Assembly: GCF_020616335.1 (NCBI RefSeq)
Contig: NZ_CP085051.1
Location: 682,001-746,000 of the forward strand
Reading direction: 5' to 3'
DNA: 64,000 nt
DNA from: Corynebacterium uberis
GTDB taxonomy: Bacteria > Actinomycetota > Actinomycetes > Mycobacteriales > Mycobacteriaceae
This document shows positions 1-10,197 of this stretch, piece by piece. Each line of letters starts with the position of its first letter. Positions within the stretch are counted from its first letter, which is position 1. The translations under genes and the position numbers were made by a program. The notes beneath the pieces were generated by a model, which was not told the DNA's origin, made no database searches, and saw only the letters and a program-made list of their open reading frames with translations.

Positions 1-38
1 CCTGCCAGCCAGGTGGTGTAGGGGTCAGGGGTAGTCAT
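1..38 (-). CDS. 5' end of a divergent unknown gene (partial)
   Basis: Reading leftwards from position 38 there is an ATG followed by an open frame (MTTPDPYTTWLA) that leaves the window. A TATTAT box at 47-52 lies 8 nt before this ATG, the spacing of a leaderless actinobacterial transcript, and the same arrangement recurs at many sure gene starts in this window. Only twelve codons are visible, so no function can be given and the frame could be fortuitous. Confidence 0.4.
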   Translation of the reverse strand, partial: MTTPDPYTTWLA

Positions 39-101
39 CGGGGGCAATAATAGTGTTGGAGCAGGTGACGGCGCGGCGGGGAGTCTGCCACAATGGTGGT
101 T

Positions 102-290
102 ATGGCACATGTAGAGAAGAAGGGTTACGTGGACCCGGCCTGGCCTGAGGTCGTGGGCGATCACCACGCGGTTACTGAGCTCATCGCGCCTTTGGCTGGT
201 GCTTCTAGCCCCTTTGGCGATGATCTGGAGCTGCCTGTGAGCTACGAGCAGACCGGCTACGTTCACCCCTACACCCGCATCAACAAGTAG
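102..290 (+). CDS. Small conserved corynebacterial protein of unknown function
   Basis: A 62-residue acidic/aromatic protein (MAHVEKKGYVDPAWPEVV...) that ends PYTRINK. It has no signal peptide, membrane segment or known motif that I can see. From memory of C. glutamicum, a small unnamed protein stands just before rpf1, and this matches by position and size. The start at 102 is preferred over the in-frame ATG at 93, because a CACAAT box ends 7 nt before it, as at the aldo/keto reductase gene at 12657. It is transcribed towards rpf, and a strong hairpin at 354-406 separates the two. Confidence 0.7.
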   Translation: MAHVEKKGYVDPAWPEVVGDHHAVTELIAPLAGASSPFGDDLELPVSYEQTGYVHPYTRINK

Positions 291-353
291 CAGGCGGGGC
301 GTCGCTGTCGGTTTCCCGCGTCAACGAGCCTCCTGCTGTTTTCCCCTAGAACG

Positions 354-406
354 CACAATCCCCCAGCTCCACACGATGGTTGACATCGCAGGGGCGGGGG
401 ATTGTG
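354..406. terminator. Hairpin between convergent genes
   Basis: Eleven perfectly paired bases (354-364 with 396-406, arm CACAATCCCCC) enclose a 31-nt loop. It lies between the ends of the small 102-290 gene and rpf, so it probably terminates one or both. There is no clean T run on either strand. One copy of the dispersed 13-bp word starts 2 nt after it. Confidence 0.5.
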
Positions 407-407
407 T

Positions 408-420
408 GCTTATCGACGCC
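408..420 (+). repeat. Dispersed 13-bp word, non-coding copy (N=A)
   Basis: GCTTATCGACGCC immediately beyond the hairpin at 354-406, in the convergent junction before rpf. Not in any credible gene. Confidence 0.85.
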
Positions 421-517
421 GCGCGTTCCCAGGCAGGTCCGCCGCAACCGCGCGCGGGGGGAATCCTGCTCGCGCGCGTGGGGTGTCCGGGAGGCTGCGG
501 GTTCGTCTTGGGTGCTG

Positions 518-1513
<996 letters not shown>

Positions 1514-1588
1514 TCATTAAGTCCTAAGGATTCCACGCAGCGTTCATGCGGCTGCTATTGGTCCTGGTCAGAGCGCCCATCGCAGGTG

Positions 1589-1604
1589 TGTGAGTTACGT
1601 CACG
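1589..1604. promoter_or_regulatory. Predicted GlxR (CRP-type) binding site
   Basis: TGTGAGTTACGTCACG matches the GlxR consensus TGTGANNTANNTCACA except for the last base and one central base. It lies about 330 bp upstream of the rpf start and about 60 bp before the TAAAAT box in front of cspB, so it could serve either gene. GlxR control of rpf2 is established in C. glutamicum; extension to this gene is inference. Confidence 0.6.
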
Positions 1605-1665
1605 TGGTGTGTGGCGTGGTGTTTGTGTGACTCGTGAGAATTACGACGCCTCCCAAACTCCCGTG

Positions 1666-2095
1666 TAAAATGGGACCTTCTTGGGCTGAGCGGCCCCACT
1701 GTGGGGCTGGTGCTCATGCGGCCGCTGTGCTAGACGCCCCGCGCGTGTGATGCCCGCGGTTGGCGGATAGACACCGCGGCGCGTCGCGTGCTGCGCCGGC
1801 ACCCGCTGCGCTCCGGCACGCCGGGGATGCACCCCGGCAGCACTGTGCAGCCGCGCGGCGTGGCGCTGTATGGCGCTGTGTGTTGGCCTGCGCGTCATCG
1901 GCCGACACCGGTCCGCTGCGACCGCAATCGGCGCACGGCGACGGAAACCGGCACAAGCCGGCACCCGTCGGCCGCGAACAACCGGGATCGGCCGCAAGCA
2001 GCAGCGAACAGCCGCCAGCAGCCGCCCAGCCCAGACAACCGGCCGTGCAGCCATGCACAGTCGCTGCCTCATTACGTGGAAAAGGTGATTGTCCG
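1666..2095 (+). promoter_or_regulatory. Probable cspB promoter and long 5' leader
   Basis: TAAAAT at 1666-1671 is a good -10 box. The roughly 420 bases from there to the cspB ATG hold no credible gene. They include a short perfect inverted repeat (GCCCCAC-T-GTGGGGC, 1693-1707) and a low-complexity Gly/Ala/Gln-codon-like stretch. Long structured leaders are typical of cold-shock mRNAs, but that this one is transcribed as a leader is inference. Confidence 0.45.
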
Positions 2096-2572
2096 ATGCC
2101 CGTCGGAACAGTGAAGTGGTACGACCCCGAGCGCGGGTTCGGGTTTGCCTCCAACCCAGGCTCCGAGGACGTCTATATTGGCCGGCAGGTGCTGCCCAAG
2201 GGGGTCACGGAGCTGACCTCTGGCCAGCGCGTGGAGTTCGACTTCGCCTCGGGGCGGCGCGGCCCGCAGGCGCTGCGCGTGCGCATTATTGATACCCCCA
2301 CGATCGCGGGCGCTGACACGCGTGGTGGTCGCGGCCGGGGTGTGCGCGGCGCTGGGCGCGCGACCGGACCGGGCGGGGCGCAGGGTGCGCGCGGGGGACG
2401 CCACCAGCACCGCTATCAGCCCGATGAACTGAACTCCATGATCTCTGACCTGGTGTCGCTGATGGAGGTCAAGGTGCAGCCCGATCTGCAACGCGGCCGG
2501 TTCCCGGAGCGCAAGGTGGGCCGCCAGGTTGCAGAAATCCTGCGGGCGCTGGCCAAGGAGCTTGACGCCTAA
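2096..2572 (+). CDS. cspB: Cold-shock domain protein with C-terminal extension
   Basis: A 158-residue single-stranded nucleic-acid-binding protein. The cold-shock domain is at 1-65, with the RNP1-like segment GFGFASN at 14-20 after MPVGTVKWYDPERG; RNP2 is degenerate (DVYIGR instead of VFVHF). A Gly/Arg-rich linker (about 72-103) leads to a helical C-terminal region (about 108-158) absent from ordinary 67-residue Csp proteins but present in the longer corynebacterial CspB type. The start is fixed by the domain beginning with MPVGTVKWY. It lies between rpf and a DUF2771 gene, the order expected in C. glutamicum. Confidence 0.9.
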   Translation: MPVGTVKWYDPERGFGFASNPGSEDVYIGRQVLPKGVTELTSGQRVEFDFASGRRGPQALRVRIIDTPTIAGADTRGGRGRGVRGAGRATGPGGAQGARGGRHQHRYQPDELNSMISDLVSLMEVKVQPDLQRGRFPERKVGRQVAEILRALAKELDA

Positions 2573-2599
2573 CTCTCCGGCACAGCGGCACCACGCCGC

Positions 2600-3190
2600 C
2601 TAGGGGCGGGGTGCCGGCGTGTGCGGGGCCGCGGATGTGGCCGGATCCGGGTTGGTCAGGATCGACCACACCGCCACGTAGGGGGTTTCCTCGCCGTTGT
2701 CGTTGTGGCCGATCATGGGGGCGGAGACTTCTACCACGGTGAGCCGGGGGCGGTGGGTGGATCCCTGAGCCACGGGCTCGGCGGAGCCGGCCACAGTCAC
2801 CTCGGTTTGTTCGTGCGGCCCGAAGCGCTGCTCATCGTTGGCGGCGGGGTCGTCGTAGATGGTCAGCAGTTGCCAGTTGTGGTCGTGGATCTCCCGCGGG
2901 ATGGTCAGCGTGAGGTGCTCGTCGGCGCCCACGCGCACGGTGGGTACGTCGCCGTCGGGACAGGAGGTTCCCGGCTCGCAGACCTTGTAGGGGGCGATGT
3001 CCTGGGAGTGATCGCCTACCGTGGCGGTGACGCGGACGTCGGCAGGCTCTGCGCCGGGCCGGGAGTTCCACCAGGTTTGGAACAGGTATCCGGCGACGAC
3101 GACGATGACCACCGCGATGATGAGCGCGAGGATTTGAAGGAGCGATCTGCGGCCCCGGGCGCGCCGGGAGAGCGGGCGGGTAGAAGGCAT
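2600..3190 (-). CDS. DUF2771 family membrane-anchored protein
   Basis: A 196-residue protein with a basic N-terminus, one membrane segment at about 17-38, and an extracytoplasmic domain with a Cys pair near 72-78 (CEPGTSC) that could form a disulfide. It ends in a Pro/Ala-rich tail. Size, architecture and position next to cspB fit DUF2771, a mycolata family without assigned function. The start at 3190 follows a TAGACT box by 7 nt, indicating a leaderless mRNA; a longer frame upstream is rejected. Confidence 0.75.
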   Translation of the reverse strand: MPSTRPLSRRARGRRSLLQILALIIAVVIVVVAGYLFQTWWNSRPGAEPADVRVTATVGDHSQDIAPYKVCEPGTSCPDGDVPTVRVGADEHLTLTIPREIHDHNWQLLTIYDDPAANDEQRFGPHEQTEVTVAGSAEPVAQGSTHRPRLTVVEVSAPMIGHNDNGEETPYVAVWSILTNPDPATSAAPHTPAPRP

Positions 3191-3277
3191 GCCCGCTAGT
3201 CTATTCGCCTGTCGTATCCGCGGGCGGGGTGTGCCCCGGGTCACGGGGGAGAAGGGGCGTCGGCGATAATAGGGGAC

Positions 3278-4102
3278 GTGTCCACAGCTCGTCCCCACCG
3301 TTCCCGTGCTTCTTCTTCCGCGCACTCGGCTTCTCGACGCCGTGCGCACACCACCCCGGCGCGCCGCCGGGAGCAAGCGCAGGGCTCGGGGGTCTTAAGT
3401 GCCCAGGCGGTCGATGTGGCGCGCCAGGCATTGTGGGAGATGGGCGAAAGCCCCCAGCAGGTGGGGGCACACGTGGGGGCGCAGCGCTGTGGCGATGACC
3501 CCGACCATGTGGCGACGCACCGCTTCGCCGCCCAGGTCCCGGGCTACCCGGGGTGGGAGTGGCAGGTGGTGGTGGCGTGCGCGCCGGGAAGCCAGGACAT
3601 CACGGTCAACGAGGCGGCGCTCGTGCCGGCCCCCTCGGGGCAGGCCTTGCAAGCCCCGGATTGGGTGCCGTGGGCGCAGCGGGTTCGCCCCGGGGATCTT
3701 CATCCCGGTGACGTGTTGCCGCCGGAGCCGCATGACGCGCGGCTCACGGATGTTGCGGCCCAGGCGGCGGCCCCTGATCGTGCGCGCGGGGATTCCGCGC
3801 AGGGCCCGTGGCTGAGTCGGACGGGGCTGGCGGATGCCAAGCAGCGGTGGCGTCGCGGGGATTTCGGGCCGACCAGTGTTTTTGCCCAGGAGGCGGCCCT
3901 GCATTGCCGCAGCTGTGCGTTCTTTGTGCCGGCTGCGGAGCCGATCGGGGCGACGTTTGGGGTGTGCGTCAACGAGTTGTCGGCTGATGGCCGGCTGGTG
4001 CATGCGCGCTATGGCTGTGGGGCCCATTCGCGGACTCCTGCGCACCCGGTTGCCGCGAGCCAAACGCGGCCGGCCTTTGATGATGAGCGGCCAGTGTTTT
4101 AG
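3278..4102 (+). CDS. DUF3027 family protein
   Basis: A 274-residue soluble protein with a basic, Ser/Arg/Ala-rich N-terminus (about 1-40), followed by a domain with VPGYPGWEWQVVVACAPG (about 88-105). The latter resembles the conserved core of the actinobacterial DUF3027 family. A pair of Cys residues near the end (HCRSCAFF) could bind metal. It starts with GTG 7 nt after a GATAAT box, suggesting leaderless translation. Function is unknown. It is divergent from the DUF2771 gene, with 87 bp between them. Confidence 0.75.
   Translation: MSTARPHRSRASSSAHSASRRRAHTTPARRREQAQGSGVLSAQAVDVARQALWEMGESPQQVGAHVGAQRCGDDPDHVATHRFAAQVPGYPGWEWQVVVACAPGSQDITVNEAALVPAPSGQALQAPDWVPWAQRVRPGDLHPGDVLPPEPHDARLTDVAAQAAAPDRARGDSAQGPWLSRTGLADAKQRWRRGDFGPTSVFAQEAALHCRSCAFFVPAAEPIGATFGVCVNELSADGRLVHARYGCGAHSRTPAHPVAASQTRPAFDDERPVF
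3329..3341 (+). repeat. Dispersed 13-bp word (N=C) in the DUF3027 gene
   Basis: GCTTCTCGACGCC, read in frame as Ala-Ser-Arg-Arg. Confidence 0.85.
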
Positions 4103-4302
4103 ACGTGTTCACGGCGCTGCATGATCCCCCGCAATGGCTGGTGGTGGATGCGTGGTGTGTGCGTGCGGTCTTGCCAAGTGGGCTAGGTCAGTGGGACTCT
4201 AGTGGGGGCGCGGCCTCCGGGTAGTTGGATGCGCGGGGATGCGCCCGATTCTTTTAAAGCCTTCTACTTTTCCCTTATATCAAGGAAGCCTTCTGCACAA
4301 CC
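4103..4302 (+). promoter_or_regulatory. Leader region of the purine permease gene
   Basis: Two direct copies of AAGCCTTCT (4257-4265 and 4286-4294) flank a short CCTT/AAGG hairpin, just before the ATG at 4303. AAGGA at 4282-4286 can act as ribosome binding site. The repeat spacing could present a regulator site. I saw no purine-riboswitch core. Confidence 0.35.
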
Positions 4303-5775
4303 ATGACTGGGCCTACTGCTGCGCCGCCGCGCGCTCACAATTCTTCTTTGTCTTCGCGGCTAGATTCGTATTTTGGCATCACTGAGCGGGGCTCAACGGT
4401 GGGCACAGAGGTGCGCGCCGGGGTGGTCACGTTTTTTGCGATGGCCTACATCGTCATCCTCAATCCGCTCATTTTGGGCACTTCCGCGGATTCGCAGGGC
4501 ACCACGTTGGGGATTCCGCAGGTGGCGGCGGCCACGGCGCTGGCTGCTGGGGTGATGACTATTGCTTTTGGTCTGATCGCACGCTACCCCTTCGGCATTG
4601 CCACGGGCCTGGGCATTAACACCATGCTCGCGGTGTCCCTGGTCGCCGGGGAGGGGCTGACCTGGGCAGAGGCCATGGGTCTGGTGGTCATTGACGGCAT
4701 TGTCATCGTGGTGCTGGCCGTCTCCGGGTTCCGGGAGGCGGTGTTTAATGCCATCCCCGCGCCGATGAAGGCTGCCATTGGGGTGGGCATCGGGGCGTTC
4801 ATCGCCATGATTGGGCTTGTCGACGCCGGCTTTGTCACCCGTGTGCCGGATGCTGCGGGCACCACGGTGCCGGTGTCCCTGGGGGTTGATGGCTCCATTG
4901 GCACGTGGCCCACGTTCGTTTTTGTGGTGGGCTTGATCATTTGTGGCGCGCTGGTGGTCCGCGGGGTGCGCGGCGGACTGTTCATTGGCATCGTGGCTAC
5001 CACCTTGATTGCCATGATCGTGGAGGCGATGACCGGTGTGGGATCGTCGGCCGAGCACCACGGCGGGTGGTCACTGGCGGTGCCCACCTTGCCCACGTCC
5101 TTTGGCGGCATTCCGGACCTATCCATCGTGGGCCACGTGGACCTGGTGGGGGCCTTCACCCGGGTGGGGGCCCTGGCCGCGGCATTGCTGGTGTTCACCC
5201 TGGTGCTGGCCAACTTCTTTGACGCCATGGGTACCATGACGGCGTTGGGCAAGCAGGCTCGCCTGGTTGATGAGCAGGGCAACCTTCCGGACCTGAAGAA
5301 GGCCCTGGTGGTGGAGGGCACGGGCGCCATCGTGGGTGGTGCGTGTTCGGCAAGCTCGAATACGGTCTTTGCGGATTCTGCCGCCGGTATTGGCGATGGC
5401 GCCCGCACCGGTTTGGCCAACGTGGTCACCGGCGTGCTGTTCCTCGCCGCGATGTTCTTGACGCCCCTGTATGAGATCGTGCCGATCGAGGCCGCCGCCC
5501 CGGTGTTGGTGATCGTCGGGGCGATGATGATGGCCCAGGTCACGGACATCAATTGGGCGCGCTTTGATGTCGCACTGCCGGCCTTTTTGACCATCGTGGT
5601 CATGCCCTATACCTATTCCATTGCCAACGGCATCGGGGTTGGTTTTGTCACGTTCACGGCGATGGCCGTCGCGGCGGGCAAGATTCGGCGCGTCCACTGG
5701 ATCATGTGGCTGGTTTCGGTGCTGTTCATCATCTACTTTGCGATGGACCCGATCATGGCCGCGGTGGCCGCCTGA
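4303..5775 (+). CDS. NCS2/AzgA-family purine (guanine/hypoxanthine) permease
   Basis: A 490-residue polytopic membrane protein that should import a purine base by proton symport. The N-terminal FGITERGSTVGTEVRAG (about 24-40), followed by the helix TFFAMAYIVILNPLIL, and the ANFFDAMGTM segment near 302-311 are typical of the AzgA/PbuG branch rather than uracil or xanthine carriers. About twelve to fourteen hydrophobic helices are visible. The stop overlaps the next start by one base (TGATG), so it is probably co-transcribed with the SpoU methylase gene. Exact substrate is inferred from the branch only. Confidence 0.88.
   Translation: MTGPTAAPPRAHNSSLSSRLDSYFGITERGSTVGTEVRAGVVTFFAMAYIVILNPLILGTSADSQGTTLGIPQVAAATALAAGVMTIAFGLIARYPFGIATGLGINTMLAVSLVAGEGLTWAEAMGLVVIDGIVIVVLAVSGFREAVFNAIPAPMKAAIGVGIGAFIAMIGLVDAGFVTRVPDAAGTTVPVSLGVDGSIGTWPTFVFVVGLIICGALVVRGVRGGLFIGIVATTLIAMIVEAMTGVGSSAEHHGGWSLAVPTLPTSFGGIPDLSIVGHVDLVGAFTRVGALAAALLVFTLVLANFFDAMGTMTALGKQARLVDEQGNLPDLKKALVVEGTGAIVGGACSASSNTVFADSAAGIGDGARTGLANVVTGVLFLAAMFLTPLYEIVPIEAAAPVLVIVGAMMMAQVTDINWARFDVALPAFLTIVVMPYTYSIANGIGVGFVTFTAMAVAAGKIRRVHWIMWLVSVLFIIYFAMDPIMAAVAA
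4815..4827 (+). repeat. Dispersed 13-bp word (N=G) in the purine permease gene
   Basis: GCTTGTCGACGCC, in frame as Leu-Val-Asp-Ala with the CTT leucine codon. Confidence 0.85.
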
Positions 5776-6623
5776 TGGCCGGGCGCGCGGTCTGCATCAC
5801 CGATCCCGCTGACCCGCGGCTCGATGATTTCCGGGACCTCAACCATAGCGATCGCCGCCCGGACGCCCCCGGGGGCAAGGGGCTGGTCATCGCGGAGGGC
5901 GCTTTGGTGGTCTCGCGGCTGCTGCAGTCGCGGTGCCCGGTGCGTGCCGTGGCGGGTTTTGGTTCCCGGCTGGCTGACGCGGTGGATTCGGGGCTGATTC
6001 CAGACGGGGTGCCCGTCTATGAGCTCACGCGTTCGGTGCTGGCCCAGGTCGCCGGCTTTGATATGCACCGGGGCTTGGTGGCCTCGGCGGATCGGCCGGC
6101 GCCGCTGCCGGTCTCCCAGGTGTTGGCGGGGACGCGCACCGTGGTGGTCCTGGAGGGGGTGGGCGATGCAGAGAATATTGGTTCGATCTTTCGCAACGCC
6201 GCCGGCATGGGCGCGGACGCGGTGATCTTTGGTAACGGCTGTGCTGATCCGCTGTATCGGCGCTGCGTGCGGGTGTCCATGGGGCATGTGTTGCGGCTGC
6301 CCTTCGCGCACCTGGGTGGCTCGCACACCACGTGGCAGCGCGGCCTGGAGCAGTTGCGCGAGCAGGGCTTCCGCCTGGTTTCTTTGACCCCTGACCCGCA
6401 GGCCCGTCACGTGGCGGAGGCGCTGGTGGATGACCACGGTGTGGCGTGGCCGAAGGTGGCCATGCTCGTGGGGGCGGAGGGCCCAGGCCTGACGGAGCAT
6501 GCGATGCGGGCCACGGACGTGCGCGCCCGCATTCCCATGTCCCCGGGTACGGACTCGCTGAACCTGGCAACGTCAGCGGCCGTGGCGCTGTACGAGCGGG
6601 ACCGGAGCCTGCAGCTGGGCTAG
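5775..6623 (+). CDS. TrmH/SpoU-family RNA 2'-O-methyltransferase
   Basis: A 282-residue SPOUT enzyme using S-adenosylmethionine to methylate ribose in rRNA or tRNA. All three knot motifs are present: NIGSIFRNAAGMGADAV (about 134-150), VGAEGPGL (about 232-239) and MSPGTDSLNLATSAAVALYE (about 255-274). The N-terminal part should be the RNA-recognition domain. The ATG overlaps the permease stop by one base. Its stop and that of the convergent gene share the palindrome CTAG at 6620-6623. The target nucleotide cannot be told from sequence. Confidence 0.92.
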   Translation: MAGRAVCITDPADPRLDDFRDLNHSDRRPDAPGGKGLVIAEGALVVSRLLQSRCPVRAVAGFGSRLADAVDSGLIPDGVPVYELTRSVLAQVAGFDMHRGLVASADRPAPLPVSQVLAGTRTVVVLEGVGDAENIGSIFRNAAGMGADAVIFGNGCADPLYRRCVRVSMGHVLRLPFAHLGGSHTTWQRGLEQLREQGFRLVSLTPDPQARHVAEALVDDHGVAWPKVAMLVGAEGPGLTEHAMRATDVRARIPMSPGTDSLNLATSAAVALYERDRSLQLG

Positions 6624-7519
6624 CGGTCCGTGTGTCGCAGGCGCTGCGCTGCTCGGCTGCGCGCGCCGCGGAGCTTGGCGGCGGCCCGCGCCCGTGCCTG
6701 GTGGAGGGCGGCGGTGGCGTCGTCGATCACGCGGGCGAGATCCGCCCCGGATTCGGGGGTGGCCGCGCGGTCTTCGTAGTCGTCGTAGTAGCCGTTGCCG
6801 GCGCCGATGCCTAGCTGTGCGGTGGCGGTGCTGGCCAGCTCATCAACGGTCATCCAGCCTGCGGTGCGCGGTTCGTCGATTTTGGGTTCGGGGCGGCCGT
6901 CGACGGCAAAGGCGGCCACGTTGATATCGGGGCCGGTGGGGGAGATCTCGACGCCGAGCCACGCGGTTTGGGCCGCGCGGGCGAGGTGGGCGGGGACGAA
7001 GGGGAGGTTGATGCCGCCGAGGGGTTCGTCGTCTTCGCCTGCCCAGAAGGGTCCCTCGAAGGGCTCGGGCAGGCCGATGTCTTCATAGACGGCGTCGCGG
7101 TGGGCGGCAAAGCTGCGTTGGAGGCGTCCGCCAGTCCAGTGGGCGAAGGCCCCGAATCCGTCGGGGTGGGTGGAAATGGCGTAGATGTCGTCGGCGGGCA
7201 GGGCGGTGAGCAGGTCCGGGCTCAGGCGGGAGGGGCGCTCGATGGCGTCGAGAAGCGTATGAACAACCGCAACCCCGGGGTAGGCGGCGATGTAGAACTC
7301 GCCGCGGGAAGCGTCGGTGGAGCGGTTGAGGGGGAACTGCCCGATGGGGGTCACCGGCCAGTCGGGGCGCAGCTGGGCGAGGAATTTTCGGCCGAATCCG
7401 CGGTCGGCGCGGGGTTCGTCGTGCAGGACGGCGGCCACGTCGGGGGTGCTGATGTACCACAGCGTCGTCGCGGCGCTGACTACTCCGCGGGTCCGGTGGC
7501 GGGGGTCAAACATGGTCAC
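6620..7519 (-). CDS. DUF6928-like protein of unknown function
   Basis: A 299-residue, apparently soluble protein. It starts TLWYISTPDVAAVLHDEP, has several aromatic-rich segments (SRGEFYIAAYPGVAVVHTLLDAI; YAISTHPDGFGAFAHWTGG), and ends in an Arg/Ala-rich helix. The composition and position before sepH match an uncharacterised actinobacterial family that I recall as DUF6928; no catalytic motif is recognisable. The start is either GTG 7519 or ATG 7513; neither has a strong binding site. Only 21 bp separate it from the end of sepH, so the two could be one transcript. Confidence 0.7.
   Translation of the reverse strand: MTMFDPRHRTRGVVSAATTLWYISTPDVAAVLHDEPRADRGFGRKFLAQLRPDWPVTPIGQFPLNRSTDASRGEFYIAAYPGVAVVHTLLDAIERPSRLSPDLLTALPADDIYAISTHPDGFGAFAHWTGGRLQRSFAAHRDAVYEDIGLPEPFEGPFWAGEDDEPLGGINLPFVPAHLARAAQTAWLGVEISPTGPDINVAAFAVDGRPEPKIDEPRTAGWMTVDELASTATAQLGIGAGNGYYDDYEDRAATPESGADLARVIDDATAALHQARARAAAKLRGARSRAAQRLRHTDR
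7244..7256 (-). repeat. Dispersed 13-bp word (N=C) in the DUF6928-like gene
   Basis: Coding-strand GCTTCTCGACGCC, read as Leu-Leu-Asp-Ala. Confidence 0.85.
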
Positions 7520-7540
7520 CGTGGCGTACCTGCCTCTCCG

Positions 7541-8482
7541 TTATTTGCGGGGCCGCTTGGTGTTGGTGCGCACCCCAAGCAGCACGTCCTCCCAGTGCGG
7601 GGTGACCGCTTTTCGACGCCGCTGTGCCGGCGGCTCCTGCTCCCGCGCCTCCGGGTGGCGCAGGAACTCGTCTTCTTCCGCCGCATCCTCGCCGCCCACC
7701 GCGGGCAGGTCATCGAGGGTCTTTTCCGTTTCCGATTCCGCGGGGGAATTGTTCATGTACCCCCTGCTCACGGCCGTCAGTGAGCGCACCGGCTGCAAAA
7801 ACTCCGGGTTGATCAGGTCCGCGGCCATGGGGTCGCGGGGGGTGGCGGTAGCCGCCGAGGTGGCGTGGAGATCGATCGCCCATTCGGCGGTGTTATGGCT
7901 CAGCCCCGCATCCCAGGCGACCACGGCCACCCATTGTCCCGAGTCGTCGCGGTAGGAGTCCCACGTTGCCGCGGCCAGGTGCGCGCCGCGGGCGGCGAAG
8001 GCGGTGGCCAGGATCTCCCACAGCGTCAACGAGGCCGGGCCGTCGTCGCGCACCGGATGGGCCTGCTTAGCCAGGCCCGCCATGCGGGAGCGCTCCAGGA
8101 GCACCGGGTGGGCGAAGGGCTCCACCCGGGACTGGGCCACGCCCATCTCCTCGGCCAACTGTGCAATCGAGGCGCCGCCGCGGATGCGCTCCTGGATCTC
8201 GCGCGGGCGCATGGTCAGCGGCGCGGACAGCCCGGGGTCCACCTGGCGTACGGGGCGCGCCGGAGCGGGGGTGTCCGGCTTGTCGTCTGCATCGGATGCC
8301 GCGGTGTCCTTAGCGGTGGATTCCGCCGGGGGAGTAGGGGTGGCGCCGAGCAGGGTGCGCAGGGCGTCGGTGACCTCGATGCGGAACTGCTCACCGGCCG
8401 TCGGCTCGGTGTCTGGGCCCGCCGTGGTCACCACCAACTGTGTTGGGGTGGACTCGTCGGGCACGAGGTGCAGCTCACGCAT
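7541..8482 (-). CDS. sepH: Septation protein SepH (DUF3071)
   Basis: SepH binds FtsZ and promotes Z-ring assembly in Streptomyces and mycobacteria. The 313-residue product has the conserved N-terminus MRELHLVPDEST and a helix-turn-helix-like core (about 103-140: LTMRPREIQERIRGGASIAQ, then RVEPFAHPVL). Next come a second conserved block (about 150-215), an acidic disordered region and the basic C-terminal signature TPHWEDVLLGVR. A GGAGGAG ribosome site precedes the ATG at 8482; the in-frame upstream extension is rejected. Position before serC fits C. glutamicum. Confidence 0.88.
   Translation of the reverse strand: MRELHLVPDESTPTQLVVTTAGPDTEPTAGEQFRIEVTDALRTLLGATPTPPAESTAKDTAASDADDKPDTPAPARPVRQVDPGLSAPLTMRPREIQERIRGGASIAQLAEEMGVAQSRVEPFAHPVLLERSRMAGLAKQAHPVRDDGPASLTLWEILATAFAARGAHLAAATWDSYRDDSGQWVAVVAWDAGLSHNTAEWAIDLHATSAATATPRDPMAADLINPEFLQPVRSLTAVSRGYMNNSPAESETEKTLDDLPAVGGEDAAEEDEFLRHPEAREQEPPAQRRRKAVTPHWEDVLLGVRTNTKRPRK
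7608..7620 (+). repeat. Dispersed 13-bp word (N=T), antisense in sepH
   Basis: GCTTTTCGACGCC on the plus strand; on the sepH coding strand it falls within the Arg-Arg-Arg-Lys-Ala segment, so it is not the LxDA frame. Confidence 0.85.
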
Positions 8483-8587
8483 GGGGTCTCCTCCGCTTCC
8501 GGTAAGTGGGTACGTATCGCACACCTTAACGCACGTCGGGCCCGGAAGCGGTGCAGCAGCACCCGAGTTGAGCAGCCAATTTACGGA

Positions 8588-10197
<1,610 letters not shown>

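Noticed and set aside
1760..2095. In-frame upstream extension of cspB by 112 codons
   Set aside because: The extension is Ala/Pro/Arg-rich with no similarity to cold-shock proteins, and the family begins at MPVGTVKWY.
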